Source: Deltaproteobacteria bacterium (GTDB lineage: Bacteria; Acidobacteriota; Thermoanaerobaculia; Multivoradales; JAHZIX01). From it: DNA of 64,000 nt. The position numbers and the translations under genes were made by a program. Below, piece after piece: positions 43,082 through 50,950 of the stretch. The first letter of the stretch is position 1; each line of letters begins with the position of its first letter. Where the stretch lies: the NCBI GenBank assembly GCA_022601195.1, contig JAHZIX010000049.1:124001-188000 (forward strand). Direction: 5' to 3'. The notes under the pieces are model-generated. The model saw only the letters and a list, made by a program, of their open reading frames with translations, had not been told where the DNA came from and searched no databases.

Positions 43082-44344
43082 TCAATAGGGGTCCTTGCCA
43101 AAGTGGAGCTCCAGACCTACGCCGACCAAAGCCGATCCGCGGCGGTGCCTACTAGCGTCCTCCTGAGGCCAGCTGTAGCCGGTAATGATCTCCCCGAAGA
43201 GCCATCGGCGATGCAGGGTGTGGCGAAACACGGAGCGCACCCCGTACTCCCGGAGCTTCTCTTCGCGCTCCGTGGCTCCCCGGACAAACCCCTCGACGGC
43301 CAAGGCAGCACCGGAGTAGAGGTTGCGGTAGAAAAGCAGGGAAGAACGCCATTCAAAGCCATCACTCTCCTCCGAGATGGTGCCAACATTGCCCCAGCGC
43401 ACCAGTTGCTGCTTCCCAAAGAGGTGATCGAGATCGATCCTGGTCGTCGAGCCCAGACCATCTCGGTTCTCCCAGAAAACGGTCTCCTTGAGCCGCAGAA
43501 CAGACCGTTGACCAAGAAATAGATTTCTACGCCAGCGCCCCTTGACGAATACCTCCGGAGCGGAGCGCAATTCACCACCGACGCTAAAGTCCAACCGCTG
43601 GGTCCATTTGCCGGGGGGACGGTATCCAAGGCCAGCGAGCCAGCGATCCTCAGAGTCGATATCGAAAAAAGAGGAGCGAATGGCGAAAGTCTCTTGTCGA
43701 TCCTGGATGAACTTCTCCTCGTCCTCCTTGCCCAAGAAAACACTGAGTCTCCGCTCTAGGGTGGGAAGGTCATAGTTCACCCTCAAACGAATCTTCTCCT
43801 CAAATTTCTCATGGCGGCTATAGAGAGCAGTGATGTGAAGGCGCCCCGATACGGCTCGAGCATTGGCCACATCCGGCTCCCCTCCCAGCAAACCATCGAG
43901 CCACAAGGTAGCGCAGCAACAGAGTTCCTGAAGCCTACGCCGGGACTCGTCGAAAAAGGCTTCCTCTTCCGGAGGTGTTTCTTGGCGGCATAACTTGAGT
44001 AGGGAAACCGACTCCTTCGAGTCCGCCTCTTCTTCTGAAGGAACTTCTGACTCTTCGGGAGTTGAATCTGAGCCGATTGGATCGGAAGCACTCGCAGGAG
44101 AAGGTTCTTCCTGACCTGGGTCAGAAGGGAGAGGTTGCGGTTCCGGCTCCTTCTCCCCGTTCTGGTCTCGGCGGGCAGCCTCATGGAGGTCGTCGAGAAC
44201 TCGCTGCTCCGTGGTGGCCGGGAGACGGTTCCCGGAGCACCCGACGAGGGTCATGGCGACGAACCAGATGACGAGGACACGAACGAAGTTGAAGCCCCGT
44301 CGCGGATAGCGACTTTTCACCTTGGTCTTATGGATCCCAAACAT
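43082..44344 (-). CDS. Lipoprotein with acidic linker and beta-barrel-like C-terminus
   Basis: The 420-residue protein begins with a lipoprotein signal ending in TLVGC, with Cys36 as the lipid site. An acidic Glu/Ser/Pro-rich linker follows (about 45-115), then a long run of alternating beta strands, for example EVFVKGRWRRNLFLGQRSVLR, ending in GVGLELHFGKDPY. The strand pattern resembles outer-membrane proteins, but a barrel carrying a lipid anchor is unusual. The ATG at 44344 is tentative because no clear ribosome binding site is present; the frame is open to 44428. I do not recognise the family. Confidence 0.65.
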   Translation of the reverse strand: MFGIHKTKVKSRYPRRGFNFVRVLVIWFVAMTLVGCSGNRLPATTEQRVLDDLHEAARRDQNGEKEPEPQPLPSDPGQEEPSPASASDPIGSDSTPEESEVPSEEEADSKESVSLLKLCRQETPPEEEAFFDESRRRLQELCCCATLWLDGLLGGEPDVANARAVSGRLHITALYSRHEKFEEKIRLRVNYDLPTLERRLSVFLGKEDEEKFIQDRQETFAIRSSFFDIDSEDRWLAGLGYRPPGKWTQRLDFSVGGELRSAPEVFVKGRWRRNLFLGQRSVLRLKETVFWENRDGLGSTTRIDLDHLFGKQQLVRWGNVGTISEESDGFEWRSSLLFYRNLYSGAALAVEGFVRGATEREEKLREYGVRSVFRHTLHRRWLFGEIITGYSWPQEDASRHRRGSALVGVGLELHFGKDPY

Positions 44345-44937
44345 GAAGGTTAACGTTACTGAAACCGTATTACTCCAACCACGGAAAAGACTCTGCCAAG
44401 AGTCTCGCCGAGCAGCGACAACTCGCACAGGTAGTGGGCGTCTCGCAGGGTGAGGCGGTAGCCGCTCCTCCCTTGAAACCTGCCTCCCAGTTGATCATTG
44501 AGCGAATGCGATCCATCGAAAACTTACCCTCATCGGCATTCGGCCTTGCTTGTTTTTTCAAACACAATGAGCTTTTGCTGTCACGACCCCGCTCTGGGAA
44601 CGCACTACCCATACGGAATTGTCACACAGCATGAGGTGAGGAAGGAAACCCGACCCGGAGATCCAGGTGGGGAATCTCCACTTCGTGGGTGGCCATTCCA
44701 GTAAGCCTAAGAGGCTTGAAAGCAGTCGATAGACGGCCAGAGAGAGGGATCAGGCGTTGTAGTGAGTGGAATCCCAGGCGAGCTTTGAGCTCGGACTCAG
44801 GGTTCCCCCCCAAAAAAACGACCGCCAGGTACCGGCCGCTTGTATGAGAAGGCTCCTTCAAGAATCTTAGACACAGTTCTACCTACCCCCATTCAAAACT
44901 ATTTTTTGAAAAAGGCGGGTAAAAGGAGGCTCTCTTA
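44345..44937. other. Gene-free stretch of 0.6 kb between divergent genes
   Basis: No supported coding frame is present. The stretch separates the lipoprotein gene from the dihaem cytochrome gene and must hold both promoters. A short inverted repeat, TTCAAAA (44892-44898) with TTTTGAA (44904-44910), lies just before the cytochrome ribosome binding site AAAGGAGG. Confidence 0.45.
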
Positions 44938-46914
44938 ATGAAGCGTTGGTATGTATTCGCCCTCATCGCCTTAAGCGTCACCCTAGTCTCGGACTTACCC
45001 TCTGTTTTTACTGAGCAAGACCCTAATAGTGCCGACACGGCGCACCCCTACAGCCGGGTTGCCTCACCGGAAAAGCTCGAGGAAGCCTATAAAAACTGGA
45101 CGGTCAAGTTCGAAGAAAATGGTGGCACGAACAACCTATTGCTTCGACTCGGCGAAGCTCCCGGACTCTCCGCCGAGCGCTCCTACGCCAACGGTCTGGT
45201 CACGGTGAACCTTGCCGCCAGCACCATCGATGTTGCCGTAGCAAACCTCGAGCCAGGCGATTGGGAAGTGTGGCTAGTGGACAACCAGCCCGGCGAGAAC
45301 AGAAGCACTCTTCCAGAGACCGGGGACCTGATTCGCAGCCTCGGGCAGTTAGAGCAGGGTGAGGATCAGGCGATCCTGCAGGCTCAGCTGGACTCCGACA
45401 TTGGCAAGACCTTCGACATCGACCGGATCGTCGTGACCCGCGCCGGAGATCGTCCGGAAGATCGCCCGGTCTTGTTCGGTGCAGCCACCCTTTTCGAGCG
45501 CCTCTACATGCGCTCCGCCGGCCAGGCTCCGCAGCAAGCTAGAGCGGCGCTACCCTGGTTCGCGCCGCCGGTTGCCTTCGCGGATTCGCCCTTCAACAGC
45601 TCTGATCCCTTGGTTGCCATGGGCGCGGATCTGTTCTTCAATGAGACGTTCAACGGCAATGGTCGCACCTGCGGTACCTGCCACCCGGCGGAAAACAACT
45701 TCACCATCGACCCCCGCTTCGTAGCGCAGCTGGCCGACGATGATCCCCTCTTCGTCTCCGAGTTCATTCCCGAGTTGGCAGACCTCGAGAACCCGGTGCT
45801 ACTGCGGAGCTTGGGACTCATTAGCGTGCCCATCGACGGCTTCGAGAATCCCGTCGTTCAACGCGCCGTGCCCCACCTCCTAGGCCTATCTCGCTACCTC
45901 GAGCCCGGCAACCAATCTGTGCCTCCTCTGCAGCGTACCGGTTGGAGTGGCGATGGCGCCCCGGGCAGTGGCACCCTCAGAGAGTTTGCCCTAGGGGCCG
46001 TTACCGCCCACTACACCCAGACCCTCGACCGCATCCCAGGGGTCGACTTTCGCCTACCCTCTGATGAGGAATTGGACGCCATCGAGGCGTTTCTCCTCGT
46101 GCTGGGCCGCCAGGATTTCCCTGACATCAGCGAAATCACCATGCTGGGCCCCGTTCCGGAGGCCGGACGGCAGCTGTTCAACGTCTTTGCGGCGGATGCC
46201 TCCCTTTGCACTTTCTGCCACCAGGAAGGTGGTGCCAACGGCCCCAACACGGGTCTCAACAACAATTTCGACATTGGCATCTCGTCCCTCAAATTTCATC
46301 CTGCAGACGTCATCGACCCGGGCAGCCTGACTCCCGATGGTGGGTTCGGAACCGACCCCTTGGTCGACCCCGACACCAATGAATTCCTGGGCTTCGGTAC
46401 CTTCAATGCGGAAGAAAACGTCAATGAGAGACGCTTCAACTCGTTCCCGGCCATCGAAGCGGTAGACACCGCGCCGTTTTTCCACAATCACGCCGTGGCG
46501 ACCATCGAAGAGGCAGTGGACTACTACAACAGCGAGGCCTTTCTCACTGCACCTAGCGCCCTGCCCATCAAGATGTCGACCACCGAAGTTGAGGCCATCG
46601 CTGCCTTTCTTCGGGTCATGAACACCCTCGAGAACATCCGCTCATCGAATCTCGTCGCGACCGCGGCCATCGAAGAATCGAACCGCGGAATGTCCAAGAG
46701 GTTGGCCGAGCTGGCCGCATTCGACACTGAGGATGGCTACCAGGTCCTCGACGAGCGCTTCTTGCACCCGTCGGCGATCTCCAAGCTGAAGGAGGCTTAC
46801 TACAAAGAGAGGCTGGCCTCGCGAGTCAACTCGCGAGTGATCCGCAACCGCCTTCTGACTCGTGCCATCGAGCTCAAAGAAGCGGCTAGAGCTGAGCTGG
46901 TGATCGACTCCTGA
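44938..46914 (+). CDS. Exported dihaem cytochrome c, cytochrome c peroxidase/MauG-like
   Basis: The 658-residue protein has a signal peptide (about 1-25) and two haem c sites: Cys245-Gly-Thr-Cys248-His249 and Cys424-Thr-Phe-Cys427-His428. The surrounding sequence (DLFFNETFNGNGRTCGTCH, then GRQLFNVFAADASLCTFCH and VDTAPFFHNHAVATIEEAVDYYN) matches the two-domain layout of bacterial cytochrome c peroxidase/MauG proteins. The first 200 residues are an extra domain of unknown role. AAAGGAGG precedes the ATG. It lies between two blocks of cox genes on the opposite strand, so a role in respiratory electron flow is possible but unproven. Confidence 0.88.
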   Translation: MKRWYVFALIALSVTLVSDLPSVFTEQDPNSADTAHPYSRVASPEKLEEAYKNWTVKFEENGGTNNLLLRLGEAPGLSAERSYANGLVTVNLAASTIDVAVANLEPGDWEVWLVDNQPGENRSTLPETGDLIRSLGQLEQGEDQAILQAQLDSDIGKTFDIDRIVVTRAGDRPEDRPVLFGAATLFERLYMRSAGQAPQQARAALPWFAPPVAFADSPFNSSDPLVAMGADLFFNETFNGNGRTCGTCHPAENNFTIDPRFVAQLADDDPLFVSEFIPELADLENPVLLRSLGLISVPIDGFENPVVQRAVPHLLGLSRYLEPGNQSVPPLQRTGWSGDGAPGSGTLREFALGAVTAHYTQTLDRIPGVDFRLPSDEELDAIEAFLLVLGRQDFPDISEITMLGPVPEAGRQLFNVFAADASLCTFCHQEGGANGPNTGLNNNFDIGISSLKFHPADVIDPGSLTPDGGFGTDPLVDPDTNEFLGFGTFNAEENVNERRFNSFPAIEAVDTAPFFHNHAVATIEEAVDYYNSEAFLTAPSALPIKMSTTEVEAIAAFLRVMNTLENIRSSNLVATAAIEESNRGMSKRLAELAAFDTEDGYQVLDERFLHPSAISKLKEAYYKERLASRVNSRVIRNRLLTRAIELKEAARAELVIDS

Positions 46915-46950
46915 GGCCGCCCAGCGGCTGAGTTTCTGAATCGATGAGAA

Positions 46951-46982
46951 AACGGGCGAGGAGGATTCCCTTCTCGCCCGTT
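46951..46982. terminator. Hairpin terminator between the cytochrome and coxG genes
   Basis: AACGGGCGAG (46951-46960) pairs perfectly with CTCGCCCGTT (46973-46982) around a 12-base loop. It is preceded by AAAA-rich and followed by TTATTT-rich sequence, so it could terminate both convergent genes. Confidence 0.72.
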
Positions 46983-47025
46983 ACTTATTTCGCCGCTATC
47001 CACCTCTTCAACCCCAGGCCAGGGA

Positions 47026-47649
47026 TCAAAGCAGAAAATACAGCAGAGCGAGGATCACCAAGATGACGGCGCCGATCAGGACCGGCTTGGGAATGAGGTC
47101 TTTGGCGACCTCCTTGGCAATGGTGGCGGCAAATTCCGCCTGGGACGGCGGCTGAGGAGCTGCAGGGGCCGCTGGCGCCGCCTCGGCTTCACCTGCCTCG
47201 GGAACCGCCAGTCGCGCCGCTAACATTCCATTCAGACCATCCAAGCTCTGCTTGATAACGGCTTTGGCAGAGCTGTCTACCAGGCGCTGGCCGACGCTGG
47301 CGATCCGTCCGCCGACTTGGGCATCACTATCGTAGGAGAGTTGGGTTCGCTGACCGTCCTCCTGCAAATTGAGCTTGGCGGTCGCCTTGACGAATCCCTG
47401 GGCTCCTCGGCCATTGACCTGCATAGTGTAGCCCACCGGAGGCTCCATATCCTCCAGCTTGATCTTGCCCTGAAACTTCCCCTGCACCGGTCCGATCTTG
47501 ATATTCAGAGCGCCCTCGTACTCATCGTCACCAATCTTCTCCAGCTTCTCGCAACCGGGAAGCACTGAGGTCAGCATGGTCGGGTCCTGAAGAGCCTCCC
47601 AGACCATCTTCCGGGGCGCTTCGAAGGTGTATTCACCAGAAACCTTCAT
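47026..47649 (-). CDS. coxG: CoxG: SRPBCC-type CO dehydrogenase membrane/quinone partner
   Basis: The 207-residue protein has an SRPBCC lipid-binding domain (1-150) with the CoxG hallmarks FEAPRKMVWEALQDP, LPGCEKLEKIGDDEYEG and KIGPVQGKFQGKI. An Ala/Pro-rich linker and one C-terminal membrane helix (about 190-207) follow. CoxG attaches CO dehydrogenase to the membrane, and to my knowledge recent work links it to quinone delivery. It follows coxE on the same strand, separated by about 330 bases that contain a palindromic element. Confidence 0.92.
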   Translation of the reverse strand: MKVSGEYTFEAPRKMVWEALQDPTMLTSVLPGCEKLEKIGDDEYEGALNIKIGPVQGKFQGKIKLEDMEPPVGYTMQVNGRGAQGFVKATAKLNLQEDGQRTQLSYDSDAQVGGRIASVGQRLVDSSAKAVIKQSLDGLNGMLAARLAVPEAGEAEAAPAAPAAPQPPSQAEFAATIAKEVAKDLIPKPVLIGAVILVILALLYFLL

Positions 47650-47773
47650 GGGGCAATCTCCTTGTTCAAAAAACCGGTATTGACCCTTACCCTATCGCGT
47701 TTCCAGCGACCCAGGGCAAAGGCCCATCTAGGAACGGGGACGAGGCTCCGCAGTCTCCAAGACAGAAGAATTC

Positions 47774-47957
47774 CGGTAGTGTCCTATTTTGAAATGAGCG
47801 CAGGCTCGGAGTGCCCAATTCTGGCTAGCCTCTTGGCGGAAGCAAGCGGGCACGGGTTTGAGCGCATGCGAGTTCGTGCCCGTGCCGCCAGGTAACGGTG
47901 CCAGAGTTGGTTCTCTACACCGACCCGACGGAGCGAATTCAGAATAGGGCACTACCG
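47774..47957. mobile_element. 184-bp MITE-like palindromic element
   Basis: Terminal inverted repeats of 20 bases (47774-47793 and 47938-47957) match at 18 positions, beginning CGGTAGTG. Nested inside are further arms: CCAATTCTGGC with GCCAGAGTTGG (10 of 11), and CGGGCACG (47847-47854) with CGTGCCCG (47875-47882). The whole element could fold into one long hairpin. It carries no gene. It starts right after the coxE stop (21 bases) and lies before coxG. No target-site duplication is obvious. Confidence 0.68.
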
Positions 47958-47978
47958 AAAATCCCCTTGTGAGAGCCC

Positions 47979-49175
47979 TCACCTTCGACGGGGAAGGTCT
48001 TGGAGACGCTCGGCAAGCTGTTCCAGGCTGTGAAAGTTGTGCACCGGCAGGAAGTCATCGACATAGGGCAAGGCAGCCTGCATCCCCTCTACCAAGGGTT
48101 GGTAGGAGGATTTGCCCAAGTGGGGGTTGAGCCAAATCAGCCGATGGCAACGATGCTGAAGAAATCGCATCGCGGCGCCGAGCTCGGCACTCTCGCCCCG
48201 GTCCCACCCATCGCTCACCACGATGACCACAGCTCCCCGCCTTAGCACTCGGCGGCTCCACTGCCGGTTGAAGCTCTCCAGAGACTCTCCGATGCGGGTC
48301 CCGCCGGACCAGTCGACGACCTCCAGAGCTGCTTCCTCCAAGGCTCGGTCGATGTTTCGCAAGGCCAACTGGGGAGTGATCCTGGACAGCCGGGTCCCGA
48401 AGACAAAGCTCTCCACCTGTCCCAGGCTCTGGGAAACGCAGTAGAAAAACTGTAGAACCAGTCGAGAGTATTTCTCCATGGAACCGCTGATATCAGCTAA
48501 CAGAACCAGCGGGCGCTGCTTCACCTTGGGCCCCCGGCGAGGTACCGAGAGGGCAACGCCTCCCCACTGGCTCGCCTGCCGCAACGTCTTGCGAAAGTCG
48601 ACTCGGCGGCCTCGCCGGGCACTCACCCAACGCCGAGTCCGTCGCTGACTCAATTTCCAACGCAACTGGGAAAGTAGCCGACGCACCTCGGCGAGCTCCT
48701 CCTCGGACATGCGGGAGAACTCTTTTCGCTGCAGCACTTCCTGATCACTGAAAGACCCCGACCGGTCGGTCACCTCGATCTCCGGATCGAATAGCCGGGC
48801 CTTATGAGCCAAATAATTGGCAATAGTGAAGGGGACCGGCTTCAAGTCGTGGCGTGGTGCCCGAGGTGCTTTCTGGCCTCGAGGCGAATCCAATGGGTGC
48901 TCGCTGCGCCAGAACTTCAGGAAGATGGCTTCGAAGAGCGACAAGTCCTCCCGCCGATACACCAATAGGGAGCGAGCTGTATGAAAGAAATGCTGCCGGT
49001 CGGTGATCCCCACCCACTCCAGAGCTTCGAGAAAGGTCAGCATCTGCCCCAAAGAAACCGGCAGTCCAGCTCGCCGAAGGACCCGACCGAAGAGGAGAAC
49101 GTTGGCCAGCAGAGGCGCTGGAGCCTCGGAGCGACCACTCGCTGGGCGGAACCCTGGACCACTACCCTGACTCAT
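47979..49175 (-). CDS. coxE: CoxE: VWA-domain CO dehydrogenase maturation protein
   Basis: The 398-residue protein matches the CoxE-like/VWA family. The N-terminal half (LLFGRVLRRAGLPVSLGQM, YRREDLSLFEAIFLKFW) is followed by a VWA domain with metal-ion site VLLADISGSM and a conserved WSGGTRIGESL. With the MoxR-type ATPase CoxD it helps assemble the Mo-S-Cu centre of CoxL. Its start overlaps the coxD stop by 14 bases, so the pair is translationally coupled. The arginine-rich middle (about 170-200) is typical of the family. Confidence 0.92.
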   Translation of the reverse strand: MSQGSGPGFRPASGRSEAPAPLLANVLLFGRVLRRAGLPVSLGQMLTFLEALEWVGITDRQHFFHTARSLLVYRREDLSLFEAIFLKFWRSEHPLDSPRGQKAPRAPRHDLKPVPFTIANYLAHKARLFDPEIEVTDRSGSFSDQEVLQRKEFSRMSEEELAEVRRLLSQLRWKLSQRRTRRWVSARRGRRVDFRKTLRQASQWGGVALSVPRRGPKVKQRPLVLLADISGSMEKYSRLVLQFFYCVSQSLGQVESFVFGTRLSRITPQLALRNIDRALEEAALEVVDWSGGTRIGESLESFNRQWSRRVLRRGAVVIVVSDGWDRGESAELGAAMRFLQHRCHRLIWLNPHLGKSSYQPLVEGMQAALPYVDDFLPVHNFHSLEQLAERLQDLPRRR

Positions 49176-50067
49176 CCTCTTCCTTCGCCAGGACCTCCCT
49201 CACCAACTGAGCCCCAACCCCACTCTTCACCTTCTCGACGTCATCCTGGTATTTGAGCAAAAATCCCAGGGTCGCCTCGACGGTCGCCAGCTCCAAGCGC
49301 TGTACCTGGAGGTGGCTCAGAGCCTCCGCCCAATCCAAAGTCTCCGCAACGCCCGGCAACTTGACCCATTCCTGCCGCCGCAGACCTTGGACGAAGGCCA
49401 CTACCTGCCGAGCCAGAGACTCCGCCACCTCCGGCAACTTGAGCCTGACAATCTCCAACTCCCGCTCTGGGGAGGGATAGTCGATCCAATGGTAGATGCA
49501 GCGGCGCTTGAGGGCGTCGTGCACTTCCCGGGTCCGGTTGGAAGTAATCAGAGTCATGGGCCGGTGGACAGCTCGAAGGGTTCCCATTTCCGGAATGGTG
49601 ATCTGAAAGTCCGACAACAGCTCGAGAAGAAAGCTCTCGAACTCCTCGTCGGCCCGATCCAACTCATCGATGAGTAGCACTGGCGGCTTGTCCTGGCTGG
49701 CGTCAATCGCCTGAAGCAGCGGTCTCTTGAGGAGGAAGGGTTCGCTGAAAATGTCCTCGAGAACCTCCCCGGAAGCATCGCTACCGGTCGGCCGCGCTTG
49801 GATTGCCAACAGCTGCCGAGGGTAGTTCCACTCATATACCGCTTGCTGCAAATCGAGCCCTTCGTAGCACTGCAAACGAATCAGAGGGGTCTCGAAGACA
49901 CGGCTCAAGACCTTTGCCACCTCGGTCTTCCCCACCCCCGGCTCCCCTTCTAGAAAAAGGGGCTTTCCCATCTTCAAGGCGAGAAACAGGCTGGTGCCGA
50001 GAGCCGGGTCGGCCAAATAGGACTGCCCGCCGAGGGCTTCCAGAGTGCTTTCGATGGAGTCGAGCAT
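49162..50067 (-). CDS. coxD: CoxD: MoxR-type AAA+ ATPase for CO dehydrogenase maturation
   Basis: The protein (301 residues from ATG 50067, or 306 from ATG 50082) is a MoxR-class AAA+ ATPase with Walker A LFLEGEPGVGKT, Walker B PVLLIDELDRAD, sensor 1 MTLITSNRTREV and the arginine-containing LKRRCIYHWIDYP. CoxD acts as a chaperone in forming the copper-sulfur-molybdenum site. The ATG at 50067 is slightly favoured by AGGA seven bases upstream. It heads the coxD-coxE-coxG group. Confidence 0.92.
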   Translation of the reverse strand: MLDSIESTLEALGGQSYLADPALGTSLFLALKMGKPLFLEGEPGVGKTEVAKVLSRVFETPLIRLQCYEGLDLQQAVYEWNYPRQLLAIQARPTGSDASGEVLEDIFSEPFLLKRPLLQAIDASQDKPPVLLIDELDRADEEFESFLLELLSDFQITIPEMGTLRAVHRPMTLITSNRTREVHDALKRRCIYHWIDYPSPERELEIVRLKLPEVAESLARQVVAFVQGLRRQEWVKLPGVAETLDWAEALSHLQVQRLELATVEATLGFLLKYQDDVEKVKSGVGAQLVREVLAKEEDESG

Positions 50068-50476
50068 AGATGGATCCTGCATTGGTAGATTGGAGAGCTA
50101 ACAACCTATCCGGAGAGTCACTGATTCACGACTGCGAGAGATCGGCTGATGAGCCCAGAAGGGCCAGCATCGGCAAACCCAGGCCTTGATGAATCGTCCG
50201 CGACGCCGAGTCATCAATAGGGACTCGCTCGCCCACGGCAAAAACCTGTTCAGGGTCAGAAAGAGTTTCACCACAGGCTGGTAAAGCTATCAGACGGAAG
50301 GGAGGGAGCAGGAAAACCGATGATCGCCAAGGCGTGCGAGGTCAAACCGGAGGGTCGGCTCGAGCAGGAACGAGATGATACGAAATGGCTCCTTCTCTCG
50401 CTATACTGAAAAAGATCTCTCACAAGGTTGTGCCAAACGCAGCGCTTCCGAGCGTAGGGCGCAGAAGGAGGCTAGG
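50068..50476. other. Intergenic stretch upstream of coxD and of a small membrane protein gene
   Basis: This 0.4-kb divergent region holds no supported gene. A -10-like TATACT (50402-50407) is present for the plus-strand gene, with a poor -35. An open minus-strand frame ending at 50126 lacks any usual start codon. Confidence 0.4.
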
Positions 50477-50770
50477 ATGAGTTCAGGGGCTCGAAAAGTA
50501 CTCATGGGAGTGGTCGTAGTGGGTCTCTTCTTGGGGAGTAAGCTCTACAATAAAACAAAGACACAGAAAGAAGTTCAAGAGCTACTCATATTTGGTTGCG
50601 ACAGAGAAGTCGCTTGCCAGGAAGCCGTGACGAACCACTTTGAGGCTTGTTTCAAGGAGAGCTTTCGAATGGGGGGACGCCGTACTAGCTCCAAACTTGA
50701 CTATGACAAGCTTGTGACTTGTATCAACGGCAAAGGCGGCGCCGACTACTTTCTGTCGGAGACTAGTTGA
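50477..50770 (+). CDS. Small membrane-anchored protein with conserved-looking cysteines
   Basis: The 97-residue protein starts at an ATG after AGAAGGAGG and has one N-terminal membrane helix (about 7-22). The soluble part has four cysteines (FGCDREVACQEAV, EACFKE, VTCINGKG), spaced like a small disulfide-stabilised helical domain. Topology would place it in the periplasm. I do not recognise the family. Confidence 0.65.
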   Translation: MSSGARKVLMGVVVVGLFLGSKLYNKTKTQKEVQELLIFGCDREVACQEAVTNHFEACFKESFRMGGRRTSSKLDYDKLVTCINGKGGADYFLSETS

Positions 50771-50950
50771 CGAGCCCGAGGCGAGATCCTCTCTGGCAGC
50801 GAATGGGGCTTGGAGGATGCCTCGGCGTCGCACAGCTCCCGACCGACCTCGGTTTTGCCAACTATTTTGTCCCTCCATGCACCGAAGGGTTTTTGTCTCC
50901 AGGAGACAAGCACCTTTCGCCAAAGGTTTTCAGAGAGAGGAGTCACTGAA

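Noticed and set aside
44530-44560. Sigma-54-like GG/GC pattern in TCGGCATTCGGCCTTGCTT
   Set aside because: The GG and GC are 11 rather than 10 bases apart, and no gene starts at the right distance.
50126-50366. Minus-strand open frame with lipoprotein-like LIALPACGE segment
   Set aside because: The frame has no ATG, GTG or TTG start codon between its bounding stops, so it cannot be translated as it stands. It could be a remnant.
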